DNA of 64,000 bases, taken from NCBI RefSeq assembly GCF_034314105.1, contig NZ_JAVIWJ010000001.1, positions 1,985,501-2,049,500 on the forward strand, in the 5' to 3' direction. Shown here piece after piece: positions 57,736 through 64,000 of the stretch. A program made the position numbers and the translations under genes. The notes below the pieces were generated by a model. The model was not told the DNA's origin and made no database searches. It saw nothing but the letters and a program-made list of their open reading frames with translations. Each line of letters starts with the position of its first letter. The first letter of the stretch is position 1. This DNA comes from Pseudomonas sp. AB6. Its GTDB lineage: Bacteria; Pseudomonadota; Gammaproteobacteria; Pseudomonadales; Pseudomonadaceae.

Positions 57736-57757
57736 TGCTGACAGTTGGGCACTGGCA

Positions 57758-58000
57758 TCAACGCCTTCTGACTCGGATAAGGCGTACTCTTTTGTGGTTC
57801 AGTGGTCCAGCCAACGACACGACAACTGCACCTCCGACAAGCCCGAAAGCGCTAAAAGCAAAACCTGCTAGCGACGGCCCTATCACCAATAGAGCGGCCA
57901 TACCGATAAGCCCCAAGCACACTGACATCCACCCTGATAACGCTGTTAGATTCCAAGCGTTGCTCGTCACTGCAATTTCCTGTTGGTCGTTTTCGTTCAT
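57758..58000 (-). CDS. Small two-helix membrane protein
   Basis: 80 residues from ATG 58000 (MNENDQQEIAVTSNAWNLTAL), with two membrane segments (GWMSVCLGLIGMAALLVIGPS and GFAFSAFGLVGGAVVVSLAG) and a basic tail. The frame is open to 58198, but that stretch is the palindrome-containing leader and unlikely to be coding. No family recognised; probably an ICE accessory gene. Confidence 0.5.
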   Translation of the reverse strand: MNENDQQEIAVTSNAWNLTALSGWMSVCLGLIGMAALLVIGPSLAGFAFSAFGLVGGAVVVSLAGPLNHKRVRLIRVRRR

Positions 58001-58125
58001 CGGGCTCTCACGTGCCAGCATTGATTTATATTTCGCAGGCTGAACGAGAAGTACAGGTTGGCGATTAGAGGGCAGCTTTCCAGGATCAGCTTCGCGAACA
58101 GTGCGATTTTTTTTACCGAAGAGGC

Positions 58126-58178
58126 TGATTCCAGTGGAATCATGATGGCTAACCACCACTATGATTCCACTGGAATCA
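58126..58178. promoter_or_regulatory. Paired 17-bp palindromes, 36 bp apart
   Basis: TGATTCCAGTGGAATCA at 58126-58142 and TGATTCCACTGGAATCA at 58162-58178. Each has perfect 8-bp arms. Start-to-start spacing is 36 bp, identical to the pair at 60169. The reverse-complement spacer (TAGTGG-N2-GTTAG-CA) resembles that of the 60169 pair. It lies 126-178 bp upstream of the membrane protein start at 58000. Confidence 0.75.
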
Positions 58179-58270
58179 CCTTGTTCGTCAGCCATCATCC
58201 AAACTCAAACTTCTCTATCCGCAACGTTTTTTAAGCTAGCGTTGGTTTCGAGAACGAAGCTTCATACGCC

Positions 58271-58296
58271 CCAACAGCCTCCCGCATGAGGCGTTT
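58271..58296 (+). terminator. Terminator-like hairpin downstream of ssb
   Basis: GCCTC-CCGCAT-GAGGC followed by GTTTTTTAT on the plus strand, 12 bp beyond the ssb stop. The U-run favours plus-strand transcription, though no plus-strand gene precedes it closely. Confidence 0.45.
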
Positions 58297-58307
58297 TTTA
58301 TGCCAAC

Positions 58308-58703
58308 TTATTCTTCATGTTCCGCCGCCGCATGATCAGCCGCTGCGAGCACCACGCTTTCAATCCGGTGCGGCAAGATCCCGATGCGATTGGCCTGCAC
58401 TTTCATTGCACTGTTCTCTTCCCCGTCGTCGTCCTCCCACTTGTCCATCACCATGCGACCTTGCACCAGCACCCGGACGCCCTTCGCGTACAACTTCGAG
58501 TAACGCTCGGCATCCCGATGCCAAAGCTCGACGTTTGCCCAAAAACCACCTCGATCCTCGTATCCGCCGTCGCTCTTGGGTATCGAGTTGTCGAAGTAGA
58601 CGTTCAGTCGCAGCAGGCGTCGGGGATCCTTGTTGCCGTTTGGGAACTCCTTGAACTCGGGCTTCGTACCAATGTTGCCTTCACCCAGAAATGTTGTGCC
58701 CAT
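58308..58703 (-). CDS. ssb: ICE single-stranded DNA-binding protein
   Basis: 131 residues, OB-fold SSB of the PFGI-1-class ICE type. The signature is GEGNIGTKPEFKEFPNGNKDPRRLLRLNVYFDNSIPKSDGGYEDRGGFWANVELWHRDAERY. Protects single strands during ICE transfer and replication. Two bases separate it from the DUF3158 gene. In intact elements topB follows on the same strand; here it does not. Confidence 0.92.
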   Translation of the reverse strand: MGTTFLGEGNIGTKPEFKEFPNGNKDPRRLLRLNVYFDNSIPKSDGGYEDRGGFWANVELWHRDAERYSKLYAKGVRVLVQGRMVMDKWEDDDGEENSAMKVQANRIGILPHRIESVVLAAADHAAAEHEE

Positions 58704-58705
58704 GG

Positions 58706-59278
58706 TCAGGCCTCCTTTGCATGGTTGTTATTGATGAGGTCGAGTCGTTGACGGTAGGCAGCTTCAGCCTGACCCATTTTTTTCGAGCACTCCGTCGCTT
58801 GCCGGCAGATGCTGTGGGTCAGGCTGATTTGCATATTGATCGCGATCCGCTGCAGTTCTAGCGCGTACAAATCCGCGATCAAGCTGTCAGGGGTGCGTGG
58901 GTCGCCGGGAAGTTCGTCCCACAGATCGACCCCCATCTTGCTGCGATCCGTCCGGCTCCATCGCAGGAAGACAGTTCCTGATCCGGTGGACTGGCAGGTC
59001 AGTCGAATCGGCAGCAACGTGAAGGGATAACGCTCGGCCTGGGCGAGCACATCACCGACCGCAAGCTGGATCAGGTTGCCTCTCAACTGCCGACACAACA
59101 GCGCAAATTGGCTCAGGTCCCCCTTACCCTTAAAAGGTTTTAAAAGCCCTTTAAGGAAGGATGCGTGTTCGAGGGTCGAGAAGGCAGTCTGTTGCAGCGG
59201 CAGGAAGGCAGCGTGTTTTGGCCCAGTTCTCGATTTTTGCGACATGTCGTTCGGCTCAGTCTTTTGAAATTCTGACAT
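58706..59278 (-). CDS. ICE DUF3158 family protein
   Basis: 190 residues from the ATG at 59278, which overlaps the preceding stop and has GAGG upstream; the frame is open to 59398. Basic N-terminal half, then FTLLPIRLTCQSTGSGTVFLRWSRTDRSKMGVDLWDELPGDPRTPD, a DUF3158 hallmark. Function unknown; always found between the TIGR03761 gene and ssb in these elements, as here. Confidence 0.88.
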   Translation of the reverse strand: MSEFQKTEPNDMSQKSRTGPKHAAFLPLQQTAFSTLEHASFLKGLLKPFKGKGDLSQFALLCRQLRGNLIQLAVGDVLAQAERYPFTLLPIRLTCQSTGSGTVFLRWSRTDRSKMGVDLWDELPGDPRTPDSLIADLYALELQRIAINMQISLTHSICRQATECSKKMGQAEAAYRQRLDLINNNHAKEA

Positions 59279-59282
59279 TGCC

Positions 59283-60095
59283 TCAGCCCTCCCCGACCTC
59301 GGATTCATCAGCGCCTGTTCGCTCTGACGCTTCAACACTGTCGGAGACGGTTTCGATATCCCACTCGCCTGCTGCAGATTGAGCTTTGGCACGGACAATC
59401 ACCGGTGCGAACTCAGACCGCCGCGTGCCTTCCAGAACATCCTGCGGCAGCTCTCCAAACGCCTCGCGAGCCTCCCGCGCCCTGGCGTTATTGGCCGCAA
59501 AGTCGTCTCGCGCAGCACCGGAATATTTGAAGCGCTGTGCCAAGCCAAAGAGGCTTCTCAGCACATGTGCGCCCTCGTTGAGCCAGACCTCCATATCCCG
59601 ACGGCCAATCAAAGCCGTGTGATGGGCCAACAACAGACGGCGGGCAAGTTCATCGAACTGCGTCAGTAAATAGACGGCCATGAAACCCAGTTGGGCATTG
59701 ATGAAGAGCGGCAGCTTTACCGGATGGACGCTAAGGTTGTCACCGATATTCAGGGTCGGTGGTAAGCCCGACATGACCTGATCCAGCTTTTCCTGGATCA
59801 GGTTCAGCTCCACTTTGCAGGTCGCGATTTTTTCTTCGACTTGGATGATCCACCAATCGGAGTAAGGATCATCAAGCTCGGCACCGCGCTTCATCTTGTT
59901 CATTATCCCGACGAAGCCGCTCAGGCCGATGATGCCGTTCTTACCGTCTGAAGCCGTTCGCCCATGCCAAATACGCGCGGCATGGTGGGTATGTAAAGTG
60001 AGGTCCATGACGCTACGGAGCGCGCCGAGGTTGAGCTGGATAGGTTCTGCCACGTTGAAGATCCTGATTGGCTTGGATGCAATCAGTGTCGCCAA
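59283..60095 (-). CDS. ICE protein, TIGR03761 (PFL_4669) family
   Basis: 270 residues. The N-terminal LNLGALRSVMDLTLHTHHAARIWHGR and middle ELDDPYSDWWIIQVEEKI match the family named from a P. fluorescens element. Function unknown. It heads the TIGR03761-DUF3158-ssb run; a palindrome pair sits 74-126 bp upstream of its start, as expected for a control region. Confidence 0.9.
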   Translation of the reverse strand: MATLIASKPIRIFNVAEPIQLNLGALRSVMDLTLHTHHAARIWHGRTASDGKNGIIGLSGFVGIMNKMKRGAELDDPYSDWWIIQVEEKIATCKVELNLIQEKLDQVMSGLPPTLNIGDNLSVHPVKLPLFINAQLGFMAVYLLTQFDELARRLLLAHHTALIGRRDMEVWLNEGAHVLRSLFGLAQRFKYSGAARDDFAANNARAREAREAFGELPQDVLEGTRRSEFAPVIVRAKAQSAAGEWDIETVSDSVEASERTGADESEVGEG

Positions 60096-60509
60096 GGGGT
60101 AGGAAGGTTGTCAGCGCTCAAACTGGATCGGGGTGGGTTCTTTTCGGAGGGCGGATGGTGGGAGCTGGTGATTCCAGTGGAATCATAGTGGCAGTTAGGC
60201 ACCGTGATTCCAGTGGAATCACTTGGTCTGTATCGGCAATCAACTGCCAAAACGGTCGTGTGCTGTCTCGCCCTTTACCGTTGCCGTGATTCTCTGCGTT
60301 GCAGGAGCGAGAAAATTTCCAAGTAGCCGCTCATGGCCAAAGTTGCATTGCAACGTGGCACTTCGCAGAAAATATTTAGCTTAAACAGGCTGTTCAGTAC
60401 GAATGCAAACGGGTAGTTAACTCGATGCAATCTTGTCGGCGAGCAGACACTGGGACAGTCCATGACAGCAGGGCGGCTCATTAGGCTGCATCGCGCCCGT
60501 AGCGAATGG
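60096..60509. other. Intergenic region upstream of the ICE gene run
   Basis: No supported gene. It contains the 60169-60221 palindrome pair near the TIGR03761 gene. The rest shows no clear coding or RNA feature and appears to be the right-hand edge of the ICE relic. Confidence 0.45.
60169..60221. promoter_or_regulatory. Paired 17-bp palindromes upstream of the ICE TIGR03761 gene
   Basis: Two exact copies of TGATTCCAGTGGAATCA at 60169-60185 and 60205-60221, spaced 36 bp start to start. The first is 74 bp before the TIGR03761 start. The spacer reads TAGTGGCAGTTAGGCACCG. Likely operator pair for an ICE regulator. Confidence 0.8.
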
Positions 60510-60818
60510 TCAGGTGTTTTCTGCTTCTGACAGGGCCTTGGCCACTACGGCAGGTAAGCTTCCGGGCGCCCTTATACGCATCTGCTTGTTCAAATTAAAA
60601 CGACCGAACACAACCGTGATGTCAGAAACCGAGACGTCAAACTCTCGGGCGAGAAACTTAACCATGTGGTCAGTCGCCCTGCCTGCTACGGGTGCGGCGG
60701 TGACACTAATCTTGAGTTGACTTCCTTTCGCCTTGCCGATGGCATCCTTTTTGGCGCTCGGAGTTCCAAGTATGTTCAGAACTAAAATCTCTCCATCCCA
60801 CCCACAAAACGAGGACAT
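60510..60818 (-). CDS. DUF167 (YggU) family protein
   Basis: 102 residues from the ATG at 60818; upstream in-frame sequence to 61022 is not conserved-looking. Core VTAAPVAGRATDHMVKFLAREFDVSVSDITVVFGRFNLNKQMRI, the DUF167 fold, where the family has KxPVxGKANxxL and xGxxSRxKxxxI. Function unknown. Most family members are chromosomal housekeeping genes; this is likely an accessory paralogue because it lies at the ICE edge. Confidence 0.7.
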   Translation of the reverse strand: MSSFCGWDGEILVLNILGTPSAKKDAIGKAKGSQLKISVTAAPVAGRATDHMVKFLAREFDVSVSDITVVFGRFNLNKQMRIRAPGSLPAVVAKALSEAENT

Positions 60819-61177
60819 CTCAAACCCACGCCCGGATGATTTCTTTTTGGTAATTGCTTTTGCTGTCTTCACATGGATCCTGCGTAGGTCGGATAAAAAA
60901 AGCCTCACTATAATAGACATCAACGGGTGCAGCCCATTTTGGGCGAACGTGCGCTGCCGCTCTAGAGTGAATTGTTTACGAGGAGGGTGGAAGTAAAAAA
61001 CGGTTGGGCACCATTGCAGCAATTCCTTTTGCGAACGGTGTTTAGCAGGTTCGAGGGTAGCGCATGGCTTGGAGGAAAGACGAACGCCTGATTCTTGCCA
61101 GCCCGGGCTATTGTGACAGGTAGAAGTCGACCCAACGCACCCGATCCGGCTCCTTAGATAGTTCGTGGCGTTTCAGC
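60819..61177. other. Intergenic region with dispersed repeat, copy 2
   Basis: No supported gene. Contains the second copy (61071-61137) of the repeat at 50605-50670. Confidence 0.5.
61071..61137. repeat. Dispersed repeat, copy 2
   Basis: Shares AAAGACGAACG, GCCCGGGCT-like and AGAAGTCGACCCAA blocks with 50605-50670, same orientation. Confidence 0.5.
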
Positions 61178-61517
61178 TCAGCGGCAGTACCCCTCGATGG
61201 CTTGGGTAAACTTTTTAGACACGCCAGTTACGTAGAGGCCGGTAATATCGATAACTATGTCCGCGCGGGCATTTAGCTCGCTGAGTACGGGCTGACGGAA
61301 GTTTGGGTCCAGGGTTTCAAGATCCTCAGCAGTTGCGCCACGAGCACGAAGTTTTTAGGCGCTCCTGCTCGTCGAGCAGAAGTAGGATAGTGATGTCAGG
61401 CTGAATCAGGCTTTTGCCGAAAGCCTCCAGGTCGGCTGACACATCGCGAGCGTTGCATAGGCAAGAGTAGAGGCCCAATAGCGATCCATAAAAACCCATT
61501 CGCCACGATCCGCCTTA
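61178..61517 (-). pseudogene. Thymidylate/deoxynucleoside-kinase-like remnant
   Basis: Three frames read in turn give a continuous kinase-like protein. Frame 1 (from about 61517): DRGEWVFMDRYWASTLAYA. Frame 2: ARDVSADLEAFGKSLIQPDITILLLLDEQERL. Frame 3 (to TGA 61178-61180): RGATAEDLETLDPNFRQPVLSELNARADIVIDITGL. The DRYWASTLAYA and LDEQERL-RG motifs resemble dTMP-kinase-type P-loop kinases. The N-terminal P-loop is missing, so it is dead. Confidence 0.5.
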
Positions 61518-61551
61518 TGAGCTTAGAATTTGAATGAAAAAGGATGTCAAT

Positions 61552-62232
61552 ATGAGTGGCAATGCCTCCAAGAAGAGCACCCTTAAGCCCCACCCAACAA
61601 AAGATGAGATCGTCCTGTTGCCTGCTTTTGAAGGGCTGCAACTTGGTCAGATCGTCATACTTGAATCACATGATCAGTTTACAAACGCCCTGGAATTGAT
61701 TCAGGCTGCTGGGGTGGTTGGTTTCGATACCGAGTCGAAACCAGTATTTATCAAAGGAGGAAAGAGCGAGGGGCCACACGTGGTGCAGATCGCCCTGAAT
61801 GACCGGGCTTATATTGTCCCTATCGGTACCAATCCACCAATTGAGTTCCTGACAGCCGTTCTTGGCTCGAAAGACATCGTCAAAGTCGGATTTGGCTTGA
61901 AGTCTGATCGAAGCCACCTGAGGCGGAAGCTTGGAGTTCTGATCCAAGGTGATATAGAACTGACTCAATCACTGCGCGCACTCGGGTATCGGCAACGTCT
62001 AGGCGCCAAAGCCGCTGTTGCCGTGGTGCTGGGCCAGAACCTGAACAAATCTAAATCTGTGACCACTTCGAACTGGGCAATGTGTCCACTACAGAAGTCT
62101 CAGTTGCTGTATGCGGCCAATGATGCTTTCTCAGCACTGAAGATATTCTTGGCACTTGGCTCACCACTTAAACTGAACCACACCAAAACCAAGACAATTC
62201 AAGGTACATTTGCGCATGTGATCAGCCCATAG
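61552..62232 (+). CDS. 3'-5' exonuclease domain protein (RNase D/WRN-like)
   Basis: 226 residues from ATG 61552, which follows AAGGA by 8 bases; an ATG at 61534 is upstream of the site. DnaQ-like exonuclease motifs: VVGFDTESKP (Exo I), VKVGFGLKSDRSHL (Exo II) and LLYAANDAFSALKIF (Exo III, YxxxD). The catalytic acids are present. Role is likely RNA or DNA end processing. Found as a stand-alone gene in many pseudomonads. Confidence 0.85.
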   Translation: MSGNASKKSTLKPHPTKDEIVLLPAFEGLQLGQIVILESHDQFTNALELIQAAGVVGFDTESKPVFIKGGKSEGPHVVQIALNDRAYIVPIGTNPPIEFLTAVLGSKDIVKVGFGLKSDRSHLRRKLGVLIQGDIELTQSLRALGYRQRLGAKAAVAVVLGQNLNKSKSVTTSNWAMCPLQKSQLLYAANDAFSALKIFLALGSPLKLNHTKTKTIQGTFAHVISP

Positions 62233-62352
62233 GCCGCAGCCGAACCAAAGCTGCAGATGGTGATAGGCAGAAACCGGCCAGAAGCGGCCATCGGGCTTGA
62301 TAAGTTTAATCGAGTAAGCCAATCTGAGTTCCCAACAACACAAACATCAAAA

Positions 62353-63069
62353 ATGATCATTTATACACTCTTAAAAATTTTTGAAACGAAGAACTATGCT
62401 GAGGAATTCTTGTCGGGCTCCCTTTACATGAATACATTAAAGTATTTCGCGGAGGAGCACGTGGACAACGCTGGAGAGTTACGCGGCGATAGCTATGAAG
62501 GACTCATAGGGCACTACCAGCCTAGCCAAATCAGCACTCTATCGGTTAACGAAATTAAGATTTCAGGAGATCAACTTGCGTCGCCGATCCTAGTGCATAG
62601 CAACAACCTGCTCGCTAGTAATGTATTCTGCATGTTCGCCGTGAACAGTGGGGCATGTACAGAGCTATCAGATGAAAATCTCGACATTTTTCGTGAGTCG
62701 CTCAAGATCCCCCCAGCATGCCATGGCTTAGGTGCGTACTGCGTCGTGCTACTGAACACATCAGAGTTCCTAGCCAGATGTGATGAAGCTCTCGACAAAC
62801 TGAATCTGCCGTTCCAACGCTCAATGGTCAACTATTTTGATGACCAAACCTTCCATGGCAGAATCCCTGAAGCTGAGCTTGGATTCCACAAAAGAAAAAG
62901 ATTTTCTGTACAGCAGGAGTACAGGTTGCGAGTAGATCCGGTAAACGAGCTTCCAGGGCCATTGAGGCTAGAAATTGGGAGCCTCAAAGACATTGCAGTG
63001 ATTGTGACGCCACAACAATTCAATGACGGACTTCAATTCCACCCTGATACGCTGTCAAACACTGAGTAG
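62353..63069 (+). CDS. Hypothetical protein, orphan accessory family
   Basis: 238 residues, no domain assigned. It starts MIIYTLLKIFETKNYAEEFLSG, has LYMNTLKYF near residue 25 and GELRGDSYEGL near 45, and ends with FHKRKRFSVQQEYRLRV about 45 residues from the C-terminus. Proteins of this shape (small-gene starter, FxxGxLYMNxxxYF, late QxEYR) occur in scattered bacterial and phage genomes. AT-richer than the flanking DNA, with no clear ribosome-binding site, suggesting acquisition by transfer. Confidence 0.65.
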   Translation: MIIYTLLKIFETKNYAEEFLSGSLYMNTLKYFAEEHVDNAGELRGDSYEGLIGHYQPSQISTLSVNEIKISGDQLASPILVHSNNLLASNVFCMFAVNSGACTELSDENLDIFRESLKIPPACHGLGAYCVVLLNTSEFLARCDEALDKLNLPFQRSMVNYFDDQTFHGRIPEAELGFHKRKRFSVQQEYRLRVDPVNELPGPLRLEIGSLKDIAVIVTPQQFNDGLQFHPDTLSNTE

Positions 63070-63257
63070 CAAAAAACGCTGCCAAAATGTGGGAAGCTTT
63101 CATCTTCTGAAATTTTATTTAGCGTCTGCTTCGGGTCATGTTCTGCCTCTCACCAAGGGCGGAAAACGGCAAATACCAGTCTGTGGTGTCAACGAAATGT
63201 GGCACGATTCATACCGAAGATGGTTGTGAAATTAGGCGCGATTTAGCTAAAAGCCAG

Positions 63258-63704
63258 ATGAAGGCGAAATTAACAGCAATGGAGCAAGGACGCAGCGTGG
63301 AAATTACATGTCCAAAATGCAGCAAGTTTACTAATTTTAATGTTACTGATGCGATTAGCTGCGAACACTGCAAAAGTAGTTTTAGTACACTCCGCCTGGC
63401 GGTTAAGACCACTTTGCTCCCGGCTGTTGGGGCGCTAGCCATAGGTGGAGCAATTGGCCACCAATTGGACAGTTTTTTTGAGGCGAACCGCTATCCGCTT
63501 GAAATCGAGTACGCCCTTGTCGAGAGTTGCGTGCAGGGTGCGAAGCGGTCTGAATACTGGCGGCAGGCTGAACAGAAATTTGTACTGTGTAGCTGCGCGC
63601 TCACGCACGCTCAAAAAAATGTCAATTTCAAAAAATTTAAAGAAGCACCAGCCCAATTCAGGCAAGCCATGACAGCGGCAACTCAGAACTGTAGTGCCGG
63701 ATAG
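63258..63704 (+). CDS. Hypothetical zinc-ribbon membrane protein
   Basis: 148 residues from ATG 63258 (63279 and 63138 are other possible starts). Near the N-terminus a four-cysteine zinc ribbon ITCPKCSKF...ISCEHCKSSF, then one membrane segment (LLPAVGALAIGGAIGHQLDSF) and a C-terminal soluble part with three further cysteines. No family recognised. Lies 188 bp after the orphan gene; probably a separate unit. Confidence 0.6.
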   Translation: MKAKLTAMEQGRSVEITCPKCSKFTNFNVTDAISCEHCKSSFSTLRLAVKTTLLPAVGALAIGGAIGHQLDSFFEANRYPLEIEYALVESCVQGAKRSEYWRQAEQKFVLCSCALTHAQKNVNFKKFKEAPAQFRQAMTAATQNCSAG

Positions 63705-63709
63705 TTATT

Positions 63710-63741
63710 AGCCCGAGCGCCAACGTTACAGCGCTCGGGCT
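63710..63741. terminator. Shared terminator hairpin between convergent genes
   Basis: A perfect 11-bp stem AGCCCGAGCGC / GCGCTCGGGCT with a 10-base loop, but no long U-run on either strand. It lies 6 bp after the plus-strand stop and 8 bp before the minus-strand stop. Confidence 0.65.
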
Positions 63742-63749
63742 ATCAACAA

Positions 63750-63923
63750 TCAGCCCTTGCTGGGGGCGTTTCCGCGTCCTCCGCCAGACGGATTGCCGGT
63801 TGTACTTGGCCAGTTACCACCCTGAGAGCCAGTACCAGGGGCAGTTCCTGAACTGCCCTTGCCGCCAGAACCTTGGCTACTGCCACCTTTGCTGCCGCCG
63901 TTACTGCCGTTACCCTTAGCCAT
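63750..63923 (-). CDS. Small glycine/serine-rich protein
   Basis: 57 residues, almost all Gly, Ser, Asn, Thr and Pro: begins MAKGNGSNGGSKGGSSQG and ends GGRGNAPSKG. GGGAGAG seven bases before the ATG and a flanking terminator support expression. Intrinsically disordered; no membrane or signal segment. Function unknown. Confidence 0.65.
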   Translation of the reverse strand: MAKGNGSNGGSKGGSSQGSGGKGSSGTAPGTGSQGGNWPSTTGNPSGGGRGNAPSKG

Positions 63924-63941
63924 ATTCTTCTCTCCCTAGTT

Positions 63942-64000
63942 TTACTTGGTTGTTTTCGGCTTTACTTCTGCCACGGTTTTCTGAACTCGGCTCGTGAACG
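63942..64000 (-). CDS. Partial gene, C-terminal end only
   Basis: The last 18 residues of a minus-strand gene running off the window, ending FTSRVQKTVAEVKPKTTK then TAA. Lies 18 bp upstream of the Gly/Ser-rich gene, likely the same transcript. Product unknown. Confidence 0.45.
   Translation of the reverse strand, partial: FTSRVQKTVAEVKPKTTK

Noticed and set aside
58001-58198. N-terminal extension of the small membrane protein
   Set aside because: The translated extension covers the palindrome pair and has no conserved look; the ATG at 58000 is a better start.
60275-60481. 68-residue minus-strand open frame between the ICE genes and DUF167 gene
   Set aside because: No start signal, no domain, composition typical of a chance frame.

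Overview
The window looks like the chromosome of a fluorescent Pseudomonas (P. fluorescens/putida type). The evidence is the Pseudomonas-style flagellar order flgBCDE..FGHIJKL with cheR, cheV, flgA, flgM, flgN and flgZ alongside, sigma-54 and sigma-28 promoter matches, REP-like intergenic repeats, and remains of a PFGI-1-class integrative conjugative element (ICE). This is inferred from gene content; no database search was possible.

Layout. 1-13,700 (minus strand) is a surface or flagellin glycosylation island: pseudaminic acid genes pseB, pseC, a pse-associated methylase and pseF (cut by the window edge); rfbF/rfbG for CDP-4-keto-6-deoxyglucose; a NovU/TylC-type sugar C-methyltransferase; and two very large, related multidomain glycosyltransferases. 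13,798-32,617 is the flagellar rod, hook, ring and junction cluster. Two features stand out: flgL is split by a frameshift, and there are two tandem hook genes, one of them enlarged by an internal duplication. 32,795-36,309 holds an MFS transporter, a glutamine-synthetase-family ligase and a hexapeptide acetyltransferase. 36,484-44,684 is a complete sugar or polyol catabolic operon (ribose-type ABC importer, zinc alcohol dehydrogenase, FGGY kinase, SDR) with a LacI regulator and a good LacI-type operator. 45,071-49,063 has an amino-acid binding protein paired with an M14-like deacylase, a TauE exporter and a divergent AraC regulator.

From about 49,070 to the end the window is an accessory, partly decayed zone. 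It contains a GNAT tail, an internally deleted IS1182-like element, an NmrA/HxlR pair and an SDR lacking its N-terminal third. ICE genes follow: a frameshifted topB on the plus strand, and SSB, DUF3158 and TIGR03761 genes on the minus strand. There is also a DUF433/DUF5615 toxin-antitoxin pair, a thioesterase and several orphan genes. The ICE portion carries a repeated operator-like motif: a 17-bp palindrome, paired at exactly 36 bp in two places and present once more beside a half-site, each time upstream of a minus-strand gene. I saw no integrase, relaxase, tRNA, rRNA or CRISPR array.

How the parts fit: the flagellar genes build the rod, hook and junction, CheR/CheV serve chemotaxis, FlgM/FlgN control late export, and the glycosylation island probably makes the nucleotide sugars and transferases that decorate flagellin. 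The sugar operon and the ICE relic are independent modules.
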